Assembly (NCBI RefSeq): GCF_024160875.1
Contig: NZ_JAIULA010000016.1
Coordinates: 1 to 64,000, forward strand
From: Ligilactobacillus ubinensis
GTDB taxonomy: Bacteria > Bacillota > Bacilli > Lactobacillales > Lactobacillaceae
DNA: 64,000 bases
Reading direction: 5' to 3'
Of this stretch, positions 43,010 to 51,635 are shown piece after piece. Position 1 is the first letter of the stretch, and each line of letters starts with the position of its first letter. Under the pieces are notes generated by a model. The model saw nothing but the letters and a program-made list of their open reading frames with translations. It ran no database searches and had not been told where the DNA came from. Made by a program: the position numbers and the translations under genes.

Positions 43010-43160
43010 TTTAGTAAATTCCTGTATGATGAAATCAGTAGCTAAGGCGGTGGTGCCTATGGTATTAAAACCTTAGAAACCACAAATCCTGATGAAAGAG
43101 ATTGTCTAGTATCCATTGTGGATTAGATGCTTTACAACTAATGCTTAAACTGGCTTTTCT
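43010..43160 (+). pseudogene. Decayed copy of the holin-like toxin locus
   Basis: It repeats GGCGGTGGTGCCTATGGT, TTAAAACCTTAGAAACCACA and the GCTTTACAACTAATGCTT part of the toxin gene, but the GTG start is GTA, an in-frame stop has arisen, and the TM part is missing. Confidence 0.8.
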
Positions 43161-43183
43161 TAATAATCAACATCTTCATCATA

Positions 43184-44137
43184 TTAAATAATTATAACTG
43201 GGCGTGGATGACTAGGTACTTCCCAAGCCTTTTTGATATCTTCTAACTTAAAAGTAATAGTAGGGATATGCCAGCTATTAGTTACAGCTAGTTCAAATAC
43301 CCTCTCAGCTGATGAGAGCAACTCCTTTGAACCTACTGACCCCAACCCAGATCCCATTAAAGTCAATTTAGTAGATCTCAGTAATGCGCCAGGTATGGTT
43401 ATTTCTTGTGAAGCGAGTGTACCAATCTGAATGTAACGAGTTTCAAATTGGTGGTTACTAAATTGATAAATTGCTTGCATAATTTGTTGAGCAGTATCTC
43501 CCCATAAATAGTCTAAAACAATCGTGACATCAGTAATAATTTTCCCTAAATCAACCAAATATTGAGCTTGCTCGTTATCACCGTAATCAGATGAAGATAG
43601 GTATTCATCCGCACCAGAGTGTTTCAAGACATCTTTATTTCTGCCAATAGCAATAACTTTTTTTGCTCCTAAAGCATAAGCCATTTTTACAGCTAACATG
43701 CCAGCAGTTCCTGTTGCTCCATTAATTAAAACAACATCATTTGATGTGATTTTTGCACGATAAACTAAAGCAGTATATGAGCTCATACCAGGATTAGCAA
43801 TAGCTGCAGCTGTTATCGTATCTAACTTTTCTGGAATTTTTACTGTCCGTTTTTTGTTAACGAGTGTTTGTTCTGCTAAAGCGCCATATGATCCTTGAGA
43901 GCCAATAAAGTAAAATCGATTGCCGTTAGTATCTTCTCCAACACCCTCCATTCCAGCAACCTTAGGAAATGAGTCATGACTAGAGTAATGATTCCCTAAA
44001 GAAGACGACTTACTAACTTTAGTTAACGCACTAGCTTTAACTGTTAGAATTAATTCATCTTCGGTAGAGTGTATTGGTGCATCAATTTTTTCAACTACAG
44101 GTAAGATTCCTTTGTTTTTAACAATTGCTGCTTTCAT
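43184..44137 (-). CDS. Quinone oxidoreductase-like (zinc-independent MDR family) protein
   Basis: 317 aa. N-terminal GroES-like domain (MKAAIVKNKGILPVVEKIDAP...KASALTKVS), then the cofactor-binding VVLINGATGTAGMLAVKMAYALGAKKVIAIGR (near residue 140), with no Cys-rich structural zinc loop, typical of the quinone reductase branch that uses NADPH. Likely reduces reactive quinones or enals. ATG 44137 follows AAAGAGGTG. Divergent from a MarR gene with two operators between, suggesting control by an electrophile- or thiol-sensing regulator. Confidence 0.82.
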   Translation of the reverse strand: MKAAIVKNKGILPVVEKIDAPIHSTEDELILTVKASALTKVSKSSSLGNHYSSHDSFPKVAGMEGVGEDTNGNRFYFIGSQGSYGALAEQTLVNKKRTVKIPEKLDTITAAAIANPGMSSYTALVYRAKITSNDVVLINGATGTAGMLAVKMAYALGAKKVIAIGRNKDVLKHSGADEYLSSSDYGDNEQAQYLVDLGKIITDVTIVLDYLWGDTAQQIMQAIYQFSNHQFETRYIQIGTLASQEITIPGALLRSTKLTLMGSGLGSVGSKELLSSAERVFELAVTNSWHIPTITFKLEDIKKAWEVPSHPRPVIII

Positions 44138-44159
44138 AATAAGCACCTCTTTCATTTAT

Positions 44160-44207
44160 GTGCAAAATGCACTTAAATTAGTATAACATATTATGTGCAT
44201 TTTGCAC
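44160..44207. promoter_or_regulatory. Twin MarR operators GTGCAnnnTGCAC
   Basis: Two 13-bp palindromes, GTGCA-AAA-TGCAC (44160-44172) and GTGCA-TTT-TGCAC (44195-44207), 35 bases centre to centre, between the divergent oxidoreductase and MarR genes. One is near the oxidoreductase ribosome site, the other just upstream of the MarR -10 element. Confidence 0.8.
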
Positions 44208-44217
44208 GTTTTTTGTT

Positions 44218-44229
44218 TATAATAAAAAT
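44218..44229 (+). promoter_or_regulatory. -10 element giving a probably leaderless MarR mRNA
   Basis: TATAAT (44218-44223) ends six bases before the ATG of the MarR gene, so transcription would start at or next to the start codon. No ribosome site exists upstream, in keeping with a leaderless message. Confidence 0.6.
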
Positions 44230-44688
44230 ATGGAAAATAAAAAAATACAAGAATTATATGTTGAAGCACTAAAGTTAGTCGTTTTTTTTAACCGACCTGA
44301 AAATGATAAATTTTTACTTGAAAGTAATAATATAAATTTGGATTTTAAGTTGTTTCCTTTATTTGTTGCTATTTCAAAGCTGCAACCAACTACAGTTCAA
44401 AAACTAAGTAAGTTTTCGGGCAGACCGCATTCTACAATCAGTCGACAAATACAACGTTTAGAGAGTGCTAAGCTTATTGATACAACAGTAAATACTGCAG
44501 ATAGCAGAAGTCATTTCATTAAATTGAGTTTTACTGGTGAAATACTTTCTAATAAAATTAAAGCAGCTAGAATCAAGACTATAAAACAAGCTTTGAATAA
44601 TATAACTGATGATCAACAAGAGACTATTTTAGATAGTTTAAAATTGTTGAATAGAATAATGTTAACTAAATTAACGGAAAATAAATAG
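44230..44688 (+). CDS. MarR family transcriptional regulator
   Basis: 152 aa. The winged HTH reads TTVQKLSKFSGRPHSTISRQIQRLESAKLI with the wing DSRSHFIKLSFTGE, typical of MarR. It has no Cys, so sensing is not by thiol oxidation in this protein. It is divergent from a quinone oxidoreductase gene and probably represses both through twin GTGCA palindromes. The ATG is six bases after a TATAAT element and lacks a ribosome site. Confidence 0.88.
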   Translation: MENKKIQELYVEALKLVVFFNRPENDKFLLESNNINLDFKLFPLFVAISKLQPTTVQKLSKFSGRPHSTISRQIQRLESAKLIDTTVNTADSRSHFIKLSFTGEILSNKIKAARIKTIKQALNNITDDQQETILDSLKLLNRIMLTKLTENK

Positions 44689-44724
44689 GTAGTCTATGTT
44701 TCTCAATTGTTTGTACCAAAATTA

Positions 44725-44772
44725 AAAAATCCGATTGTTTTCCTTATAAGAAGGATACAATCGGATTTTTGA
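44725..44772 (+). terminator. Terminator of the MarR gene
   Basis: A perfect 14-bp stem (AAAAATCCGATTGT / ACAATCGGATTTTT) with TTTTT at the end; also usable on the other strand. Confidence 0.85.
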
Positions 44773-45090
44773 GTTTTATATTTTATGAAAAAATACCAAT
44801 TTGATATAGTTAATTTGCTAAAGTAACTTTAAAAAGAAATTTTCTTCTTTTGTAACTTTTATCTTAATTTCGAATTAATTTTAACTCTAAACTTTGTATT
44901 TTTCGTTTAATTAGTCAACTTTTTTCAGATATTGACTTGATTTTTGCTAACGAATTGATGTCCAAAATTAAATTTCTTCAACTTGTACAAAATATAGTCT
45001 ATTTTAAGGGACAAGTACATAAGGAATAAATAAGCTAGCAATGATTTTAAAAATTAATATCTCATCAATTTTTAGTCATGTCATTTAATA
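44773..45090. other. Intergenic region; nothing coding seen
   Basis: About 320 bases of AT-rich sequence between two terminators, with no ribosome site followed by an open frame and no clear repeat. Confidence 0.4.
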
Positions 45091-45137
45091 AAAAAACAAA
45101 ACTCATAAATTTTCAAAGCATCTAGAAATTTATGAGT
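45091..45137 (-). terminator. Terminator of the zinc-ribbon gene
   Basis: A perfect 12-bp stem (ACTCATAAATTT / AAATTTATGAGT) and a T-rich tail on the minus strand, 45 bases after the stop of the zinc-ribbon gene. Confidence 0.75.
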
Positions 45138-45184
45138 TTAATAGTAATTGCGAATAGTTGGAGGAAATAATGAAAAGATAATTT

Positions 45185-45394
45185 TTAATATTTTATTTCA
45201 AGATATTCGGTCTCACCTAATTTATTTTCATATCTATCATTTTCTGATATACCATTAAAATTTAATAAATCATGTATATTTAAAACTAAATTTGGAACCT
45301 CATTCTGATGAATATTTTCTCTGCAATTACCGCAAATTCTTATTTTATCCCTATATGAACCTCTATACTTATTATCGCATATCTCACATATCAT
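45185..45394 (-). CDS. Small zinc-ribbon protein, 69 aa
   Basis: Two CxxC pairs (CEICDNKY and ICGNC) in the first 27 residues form a zinc ribbon. The rest is acidic with no motif. No TM segment. ATG 45394 follows GAAAGGA and is preferred over the in-frame upstream start. It lies just downstream of the Ser/Thr-rich anchored protein (36 bases), so the two are probably co-transcribed. I know no function for it. Confidence 0.65.
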   Translation of the reverse strand: MICEICDNKYRGSYRDKIRICGNCRENIHQNEVPNLVLNIHDLLNFNGISENDRYENKLGETEYLEIKY

Positions 45395-45430
45395 TATTTT
45401 TCCTTTCAATTTAAATTACCAAATTTAATA

Positions 45431-46396
45431 TCAGTTAATATCAAAACCTCCTAGATCAGACCCATCGCTTGCATAATTTTCTACATGATTGCCAGTATCG
45501 TATGATTTATCACCATTATCCCAATTTAAAGTTTGTCCTCCATTACTTGTTCCACTATTTGTGTTAGTTCCTGTGCTTTTTGAGCTTGTTGTACTTGAAT
45601 GATAACTAGAAGTTGTTCCTGTCGATGTTTTACTACCAGTTGTAGTTCCTGTTGTAGCTCTAGCTGTATTATTTGTCGTTGATGTTCGTGTACCTGTATT
45701 TGCACTTGTTGTTGTTGATTTAGCATAAGTTGTACTTGAACTCGTTGACGAAGCTGCTGTTGATGCCGCTTGCGCACTAGAAGATGCAGCCAAAGATGAA
45801 GCAGCAGATGAAGACGATGCAGCAATTGAACTTGATTCTGAACTTTCCTTTTCCGCTAATTCGTTAGCTTTCTTACTATATTTATCAGTTAATTTGCTAA
45901 TCTTTGTTTTATATGATTTAACTTCCCTTGATGTATAAACTACACCTTTTTGATTAAAAATTTTAGATAGAGTGGAATTTAAATTCTTAATCTTTAATGT
46001 TAAGGTGTCATTAGTTTCATCACTTAATTTTTTAGATGTATTGTTTTTAATTGATGAATTTGCTTTTTCTTGAAAATATGATTTACCTTTAGCTATATCA
46101 TTTTGATATTCTGTAGTAATTTTTGAGTCTTTATTGTTAGAGGCTAAATATTGCTTATATTCTTTTTCTAAATTAGTAAGCTCTTTTAGTTTCTTATTGT
46201 AATTTTTCTCAGAAACTAAGTCATTATAATTTTTATTAACTTTTTTAACTGTAGCGCTTACTTTTGAAGCTTTAACTTGACTATTTTGATATTTTAAAAT
46301 CCCGAAAGTTGTTCCTCCTATTAAAAATACCCCTACTGTACACAAAATAATAACTTTCTTATTATTTGCTACAGCACCTTTTTCAAAATGTTGCAT
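45431..46396 (-). CDS. Membrane-anchored Ser/Thr-rich surface protein
   Basis: 321 aa. One TM helix (residues 16-36) with a short cytosolic N-terminus, a helical charged region (45-185), then about 110 residues of Ser/Thr/Ala/Gly repeats (about 186-290), and a short terminal segment with WDNGDKSYDTGNH. The Ser/Thr tract is likely extended through the cell wall and may be glycosylated. No LPxTG motif. ATG after AGGGAGAG. Function unknown; partner of the small zinc-ribbon gene behind it. Confidence 0.75.
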   Translation of the reverse strand: MQHFEKGAVANNKKVIILCTVGVFLIGGTTFGILKYQNSQVKASKVSATVKKVNKNYNDLVSEKNYNKKLKELTNLEKEYKQYLASNNKDSKITTEYQNDIAKGKSYFQEKANSSIKNNTSKKLSDETNDTLTLKIKNLNSTLSKIFNQKGVVYTSREVKSYKTKISKLTDKYSKKANELAEKESSESSSIAASSSSAASSLAASSSAQAASTAASSTSSSTTYAKSTTTSANTGTRTSTTNNTARATTGTTTGSKTSTGTTSSYHSSTTSSKSTGTNTNSGTSNGGQTLNWDNGDKSYDTGNHVENYASDGSDLGGFDIN

Positions 46397-46640
46397 TATA
46401 ATCTCTCCCTATTTAAATTATAATATTAAATTATTATAAATAAATATAATCTAAATTATTAAAATCTTTATATTGGCATTATATAATAAAAAATAAACTA
46501 AATAAACTGTTATATGTAATTAGTAAAGCAAAAAGATTAAAGAAAGGATTATAAGTTTCACTATTAACTATGGACAGTAGATATAAATTTGGATAACCTT
46601 TTACAAGAGATATACACTGTAAAAAAGAAAAGTTGAGACT
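46397..46640. other. Intergenic region; nothing coding seen
   Basis: AT-rich stretch holding the promoter of the surface-protein gene. A TATAAT-like run near 46435 on the minus strand is the only signal noted. Confidence 0.35.
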
Positions 46641-47100
46641 ATGCCAAAATACTACATTGATGAATTTAAAGCAAACATTGTGAAATAAATAAAATAGACT
46701 TGAAAACACCATGGGAAGTAGTCAAGAAGTATGGGATCGACTATTCGACTTATTCTCAGATGGTGCTAAGTTGAGATGACAGACAACCACAGGATTCACT
46801 TTAAATGATTACGAAGTACAATCGAAGTGAATAAATAGTTGGAAGAACAAAATGAAATATAGGAAGTCCGATTATAAGTGGATATTGTAGGATCTATCTG
46901 CATAGAGAAAGCAAAGTGTGTTTTATGCCATAATCTATAGGTTCTAATAACACTTATTACCATTATTTTAGCTATTCCCAAAATCTTACAAAAAAGAAGC
47001 ATACATATTTTTTATGAGGCTGGCTTCTTGTTATCGTGCAAAGTATAAACTGATTTCTGAGCACCGTAACGTAAAGAAATGGGTCAACATATTAGATTTG
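46641..47100 (+). pseudogene. Remnant of an IS3-family transposase
   Basis: From ATG 46641 the translation reads MPKYYIDEFKANIVK, then after a frameshift LKTPWEVVKKYGIDYSTYSQ, the N-terminal HTH of an IS3 OrfA. A later piece near 47015-47090 (SCYRAKYKLISEHRNVKKWVN) could be from OrfB. Several stops and shifts; most of the element is gone. Confidence 0.6.
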
Positions 47101-47107
47101 TATTTAT

Positions 47108-48151
47108 CTAGTTAATAAGTATATTCAGTTTTGACCATTTCTTCTGCCAGTTTTTACTTTCTAGTCGTTCTTTGTAAATATTTAGATGCTCAGGATTTTG
47201 TTTAAAAAATGGAATTGGTTGAACAATTAAATTTACCAAGTCATATGTTCCAAAAGGTTCAATAAGTTGTAAGCTATTTTTATCATCGAGAAAAGCACCA
47301 ATACATGTTGGAGTTTCAACGAAATGAGCTATTGCGTCCGCAACAGAATTGAAAGGTTCTTGATTGCTAAAATCGTAGTTATGCATATAAGCTTCATTTT
47401 TTACTTGCCATTTATATTGAGGCGCCAGTTTTTTTAAATTAAGTTGAATCTCCTGATTTGCACTTTCAGGAACACTTGCATCAAAAAAAACAACATCAAT
47501 ATCTGATTCGAGTTTAAACGGTTGATGATGAAACTTTTGCCAAACTGTATTTCTAATACTCCCTGCGGCTAGCGCGCCTTGAATAAGATTTTGATTTTTT
47601 ATGATGTTTAGAATATTCATCAGGTCAGAATTGTTCGCAATAATGGACTTAACTATTTTGTCTGTGTTTGAATTTAACATTATTTTTTGAAGAATTATTT
47701 CATCTTTAATTTGTATACCATTCTTTGCAACTTTTGGTATTTCTGGTTTAATCAAACGTGCTTTTTCGACAGCATTTTCTAATACATTTAATACTGTATA
47801 CCCTCTTTTTTTATAGAAATTTAAAGCATGTATATTGTCGTTAGTGGTAATGATTTTAAGCCGTTTTTTTGATTGTTGAATACATATTTGTTCTATTTGA
47901 ATAAGAAGTTTGCTACCGATGCCTTGATTTTCTATCAAACTGTCAAGAGAAATAATTTCAATTTCATTTTTTCTAGATACGTAAGTTACTATGCCTAATA
48001 TTTTATGTGACTGAACAGCTACAAAACCATTTAGATTTTTTATATCATAGCAACCAGATGATGTTACCATTTTAGTGCTACCCCACAGTTCAGAGAAAAG
48101 TTTGATTACTCTATTTCGCTGATGTGGTTTTGCTATATTAATAATTTCCAT
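47108..48151 (-). CDS. GNAT acetyltransferase - nucleotidyltransferase fusion
   Basis: 347 aa in two domains. Residues 1-135 are a GNAT domain (LDSLIENQGIGSKLLIQIEQ with the acetyl-CoA Q-G-I-G-S loop; NIHALNFYKKRGYTVL). Residues 170-345 are a nucleotidyltransferase-like domain of the DUF925 type: GALAAGSIRNTVWQKFH, then DIDVVFFDASVPE with the D-x-D metal pair, then VKNEAYMHNYD and ADAIAHFVETPTCIGA. A protein with both activities is unusual. ATG after GAAGGAG. Substrate unknown. Confidence 0.8.
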   Translation of the reverse strand: MEIINIAKPHQRNRVIKLFSELWGSTKMVTSSGCYDIKNLNGFVAVQSHKILGIVTYVSRKNEIEIISLDSLIENQGIGSKLLIQIEQICIQQSKKRLKIITTNDNIHALNFYKKRGYTVLNVLENAVEKARLIKPEIPKVAKNGIQIKDEIILQKIMLNSNTDKIVKSIIANNSDLMNILNIIKNQNLIQGALAAGSIRNTVWQKFHHQPFKLESDIDVVFFDASVPESANQEIQLNLKKLAPQYKWQVKNEAYMHNYDFSNQEPFNSVADAIAHFVETPTCIGAFLDDKNSLQLIEPFGTYDLVNLIVQPIPFFKQNPEHLNIYKERLESKNWQKKWSKLNILIN

Positions 48152-48193
48152 ATAATTTTCTCCTTCAAAACATTAGCAATAGTAAGAAAATCA

Positions 48194-48658
48194 TTATTTC
48201 AATTCATGTGTAGTAGTAGTTTCTTTCAAAGCTTGTTGAACGGCATAATATTGATGAATATGAAATAACAATTTCTCGCAATCCTTGATATTAACCCATT
48301 CAAAGTAATTATCCTTTTCTGTTGGTTTTTGAATTTTTTGATCAAGTTGTGAGGTAAAGAAATAACCATCACTTAACATTGGGCGTTTAACCGGTAATGT
48401 AGATATAAAGTATCTTTGAGCATGACACAAAGGATAATAATTTTTTATAGAATAACCAGTTTCTTCTAACATTTCTCTGATTAAAGTTGCTTCAGCTGTT
48501 TCCCCCTGTTCAATACCACCTCCAGGAAGAAAATATTGCTGTCCCTGTGCTCTAATTAAACCTATTTCATTTCGATATTGATTTTTAAAAATTACCGCAT
48601 AAGCACCCATACGAACATGATAATTCACACCCTTATTTTTGCTTCCAAAGATTTTCAT
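48194..48658 (-). CDS. Nudix hydrolase
   Basis: 154 aa. The Nudix box GGGIEQGETAEATLIREMLEETGY is complete (about residues 46-69). N-terminal MGAYAVIFKNQYRNEIGLIRAQGQQYFLPGG fits MutT-like NTP pyrophosphatases. ATG after AATGAGGTAA. It follows the GNAT-nucleotidyltransferase gene in reverse order (43 bases between), probably one operon. Substrate not predictable. Confidence 0.85.
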   Translation of the reverse strand: MKIFGSKNKGVNYHVRMGAYAVIFKNQYRNEIGLIRAQGQQYFLPGGGIEQGETAEATLIREMLEETGYSIKNYYPLCHAQRYFISTLPVKRPMLSDGYFFTSQLDQKIQKPTEKDNYFEWVNIKDCEKLLFHIHQYYAVQQALKETTTTHELK

Positions 48659-48948
48659 ATTAACTTTACCTCATTATTTAATGTCATTAATTCATATTTT
48701 AAAACTTTTTTAATGGTTAATCTATAGTTTCTAGTTGGAGTGCGCTTCAAATTATTCTGTATGTCGTTTGTTTAGTTGATTATCGATTCAAGCTTCTCTA
48801 TTTTTGAGACATGAGTAACACGTTAATGTCCACGAAGAAATGACATCATTCACTGTTAGTAACTATTTCAAGTTATTTTTTAAAATTAATTTGCCAAAAA
48901 TATAAAAGTTAGCAGTATATATTGAATAATATTCTTCAAATTTGAGCA
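48659..48948. other. Intergenic region; nothing coding seen
   Basis: About 290 bases, AT-rich; only promoter-like AT runs were noted. Confidence 0.35.
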
Positions 48949-48979
48949 ATAAAAAAGCAACCTATAGGATCAAGGTTGC
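48949..48979 (-). terminator. Terminator of the GNAT gene
   Basis: A 7-bp perfect stem (GCAACCT / AGGTTGC) followed on the minus strand by TTTTTTATT, 38 bases after the GNAT stop. Confidence 0.75.
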
Positions 48980-49016
48980 AAGATTTAGCGTTAGTTATCA
49001 ATCATGAATTTGCAAA

Positions 49017-49424
49017 TTAGAACGGTCTTCTTCTGCGTAAAAAAGCATTGTTAATACTTTCGAAGTTTACCTTAGGATAATATTCTAAAGCTGACGGAGC
49101 CGCTAAAAGAACCAAAGATACATCTGGACCAATCTGTGAATAAAGCATTTCAATTAATTTATGACCAATTCCTTGTCTTTGATGATCTTTAGTAATTGCT
49201 AAATCAGATAGGTAACATGCATAACTAAAGTCTGTCAAAGCTCGTGCAATACCTACCAATGTGTCGTCTTCCCAAGCAGTCCATAAAATATCTGAGTTAT
49301 CTAACATTTTTTGCAAACGCGGTAGATTTTTAATTGGTCTATGAATTCCAGAAGCTTCAAATAATACAGCTAATTCTTGGGCTGTTATCTTTTTATCATT
49401 AGTGTAGGTGATCAATTTGTCCAT
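49017..49424 (-). CDS. GNAT-family N-acetyltransferase
   Basis: About 135 aa. The GNAT core is plain: LVGIARALTDFSYACYLSDLAITKDHQRQGIGHKLIEMLYSQ with the acetyl-CoA R-Q-G-I-G-H loop, and LLAAPSALEYYPKVNFESINNAF at the end, typical of the small YjdJ/aaNAT-like GNATs. The start is unclear: ATG 49424 and TTG 49430 are in frame and neither has a well-spaced ribosome site. Stands alone before a terminator. Confidence 0.82.
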   Translation of the reverse strand: MDKLITYTNDKKITAQELAVLFEASGIHRPIKNLPRLQKMLDNSDILWTAWEDDTLVGIARALTDFSYACYLSDLAITKDHQRQGIGHKLIEMLYSQIGPDVSLVLLAAPSALEYYPKVNFESINNAFLRRRRPF

Positions 49425-49430
49425 CTCCAA

Positions 49431-49584
49431 TAAATATAGTAATTAATTACTATTAATATACTATTAGAAAGATTTTGAAACAATAGAGAATCTTAGTTAA
49501 TTATTAGGTACGTAATCAAAATATGAAATTGTTCTATGATTTTGGAGCAATAATTAATTAAAAGATATATGAAATATAGTTTTA
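49431..49584. other. Intergenic region; nothing coding seen
   Basis: AT-rich. Contains only a likely promoter for the GNAT gene. Confidence 0.3.
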
Positions 49585-49740
49585 TAGAAAAGTTAAGACA
49601 ATGGTCCTATAGTGTTAAAATCTTAGAAACCACCATTAAGAATGCTTTACACGTTATGCTTGGGTTCAGTAATTATATTAGTTGTTAAGTTGATTAAGAA
49701 TCACAAAAAACAATCACCTCTATATAATCCATTCTAAAAA
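49585..49740 (+). pseudogene. Decayed copy of the holin-like toxin locus (second)
   Basis: AAGTTAAGACAATGGT, TAGTGTTAAAATCTTAGAAA, AATGCTTTACACGTTATGCT and TTAAGTTGATTAAGAATC match the intact locus at 36.06-36.27 kb. The start codon and part of the TM segment are lost. Confidence 0.75.
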
Positions 49741-49818
49741 GTAGATCAAAAATTGTGGGAGACACTAACCAAACAAGTCAGTCTTTCAGAAAAGTTCACT
49801 AATTATTTCTAGCTATAA

Positions 49819-50220
49819 CTAGTTTATTTTTAACAAAGCATACGCATCTTCCAGAGAAACTGAGCATTCGTCAAAGTTAGGCCATGCATTAATATTATCG
49901 CCCTTTTTTCTTGGAATTAAGTGAATGTGAAAATGAGCAATAGATTGACCAGCATCTTTACCATTAGCATTTAGGATATTAATACCAGAAAATCCGCATT
50001 TAATGCAGTGTCTAGAAACTGTTTGAACAGCGTTGGTTAAGTGGATTAATGTTTCACCATCACAGTCTAAAATATTACTAATATGTTTTTTAGGTATTGC
50101 TAGCATGTGATAATTAACATCTTCAGCTTTATCTAAAAACACACATGAATAACTATCTTCATAAATTTTCTTACTAGGTATTGTATTATTATTTATTAGG
50201 CAGAAAAGGCATTGTTCCAT
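49819..50220 (-). CDS. HIT family hydrolase
   Basis: 133 aa. The His triad HFHIHLIPRKKG is at residues 96-107 and the zinc pair CLFC at the N-terminus. The NANGKDAGQSIAHFH segment is typical of Hint/HIT nucleotide hydrolases such as HinT, which split nucleoside phosphoramidates. ATG after TGGAGG. It lies 40 bases downstream of a second HIT-like gene. Confidence 0.9.
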   Translation of the reverse strand: MEQCLFCLINNNTIPSKKIYEDSYSCVFLDKAEDVNYHMLAIPKKHISNILDCDGETLIHLTNAVQTVSRHCIKCGFSGINILNANGKDAGQSIAHFHIHLIPRKKGDNINAWPNFDECSVSLEDAYALLKIN

Positions 50221-50260
50221 AAGTAACCTCCATTTATACTAGACTAGTAATTTAATTATT

Positions 50261-50713
50261 TTATACATTATTGTTCAAATAACTAGTTATCTTTCCCCTT
50301 AATTGATCATGTTTTTGAGGATCATAGCTATATTTAGAATTAGACCAATAATCTGGACTATATAGCCAAACAGGCTTTTTTAATCTTTGCGGGTCTTCTG
50401 TTAAATATCTTGGAAAAACATGTGCGTGAAGAAAATTATCAGTATTACCTAGTATATCATAATTAATTCTTTTGGCTTTGCAGGCGTAAAGAACTGCATC
50501 ACCTAAAATACTCATGTCACGTAAAAAATAAGTTCTTTCAGTTATATTCAAATCGTTTAAAGATGCAACATTTCTTTTTGGCAATAGTACACAATAACCT
50601 GGTAAAAACTGAACATCACCAAAAACAGCATAGCCCCCTTCCAGTTCTGCCATGACCATTGGGTTACTCCCATCAATAGCAGAACCAATTCGATCTTCAT
50701 ACCATTCGGACAT
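50261..50713 (-). CDS. HIT-like nucleotide hydrolase/phosphorylase
   Basis: 150 aa. The triad region NTDNFLHAHVFPRY (about residues 100-113) has H-x-H but V-F-P instead of the usual third His, so it is an HIT-like superfamily protein of the diadenosine-polyphosphate or galT type, with a changed active site. ATG 50713 follows AGGAG. Precedes the classic HIT gene, probably in one operon. Function unknown. Confidence 0.75.
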   Translation of the reverse strand: MSEWYEDRIGSAIDGSNPMVMAELEGGYAVFGDVQFLPGYCVLLPKRNVASLNDLNITERTYFLRDMSILGDAVLYACKAKRINYDILGNTDNFLHAHVFPRYLTEDPQRLKKPVWLYSPDYWSNSKYSYDPQKHDQLRGKITSYLNNNV

Positions 50714-50870
50714 ATTAATCACTCCTAGCAATATATTTCATGTTTTCTGTTCTTGATGATAAATGCAATTTTTCGAAACTTTCTATGATAATATAACGAA
50801 AATTTTTCGGTTGCATTCAGCTTATCTTTTACAAAGATGATGAACAATTAAAGTAAGCAAAACTTGACTA

Positions 50871-51083
50871 TTATTTTTTGCGCTTAATAAATAGCAAGAA
50901 GATAACCTGCATTAAAATAATAAAAATGAAGAAAACGGCTAAGACAATAAAAGACGCTAATTTAGTTGTTGGAGTTTGAATTGTTCCAGAGCCATCAACT
51001 TTTCTAAGAAAAAGTATAACACTTAATATGCTAAAGATGATTACCCAAACAAGGTTACTTAGCCACCATATTTTTAATTTCAT
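50871..51083 (-). CDS. Small membrane protein, 70 aa, partner of the XRE regulator
   Basis: Two TM helices (about 6-26 and 42-65) and a terminal KRKK. It starts 6 bases after the stop of an XRE-type membrane regulator gene, so the two share an operon. The ribosome site (AAAGGAG) is 14 bases away, somewhat far. Not a family I can name. Confidence 0.6.
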   Translation of the reverse strand: MKLKIWWLSNLVWVIIFSILSVILFLRKVDGSGTIQTPTTKLASFIVLAVFFIFIILMQVIFLLFIKRKK

Positions 51084-51089
51084 GAGCTT

Positions 51090-51635
51090 TTAATTACTCC
51101 TTTTTTTGAAATAGTGATATGTACTACATAACTGACATGATAAGATGATGCAAACTATAAAAGTTGTGGTTTGAAAACTAAAACTGCTTAAAATATTACT
51201 CTTGAATGTACAAATAAGAAAAGTCATAAGACTAATTAGCTGCAGAGCTACTTGTAACTTAAGTTTTTTAAGCTTTGTCAAATTAAATAAACCAATGCTT
51301 AATAAAATTAACCCATCCATAATCAATAAGCTTCTTGAACTTGAAGCAATTGTTAACCTACTAGTGATTAATATTGCTAATATCAATAATGGATATGTCC
51401 GTTTGACAGGATTTTCAATATTTTTGGGGGGATTGTCATTAATTAGTTCATCAATAGAGATGCCGTAAATATTTGCTAATTGATCTATCAAGATTAAATC
51501 TGGTAGATGACGACCAGTTTCCCAATTTGAAATAGCTTGCCGAGAAACATGTAACTTTTTAGCAACTTCAGTTTGAGTCAGTCCGCTTGCTTGTCTTCTT
51601 TTCTTTAATAGTTTCGATAGATTTGATGCAATCAT
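51090..51635 (-). CDS. XRE-type regulator with C-terminal membrane domain
   Basis: 181 aa. The HTH is at residues 5-60: LSKLLKKRRQASGLTQTEVAKKLHVSRQAISNWETGRHLPD. Four hydrophobic helices follow from about residue 84 to 170. Such membrane-tethered XRE proteins often sense envelope state and control the gene next to them. ATG 51635 follows AGGAGGG. Divergent from the GNAT gene at 51857. Confidence 0.85.
   Translation of the reverse strand: MIASNLSKLLKKRRQASGLTQTEVAKKLHVSRQAISNWETGRHLPDLILIDQLANIYGISIDELINDNPPKNIENPVKRTYPLLILAILITSRLTIASSSRSLLIMDGLILLSIGLFNLTKLKKLKLQVALQLISLMTFLICTFKSNILSSFSFQTTTFIVCIILSCQLCSTYHYFKKRSN

Noticed and set aside
45526-45825. Minus-strand ORF of 99 codons rich in Gln, Leu and His
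   Set aside because: It is the other-frame shadow of the Ser/Thr repeat tract of the surface protein.
46479-47002. Two minus-strand ORFs of 77 and 68 codons
   Set aside because: They lie over the IS3 remnant, have no ribosome sites, and read as low-complexity Phe/Ser/Leu; probable noise.
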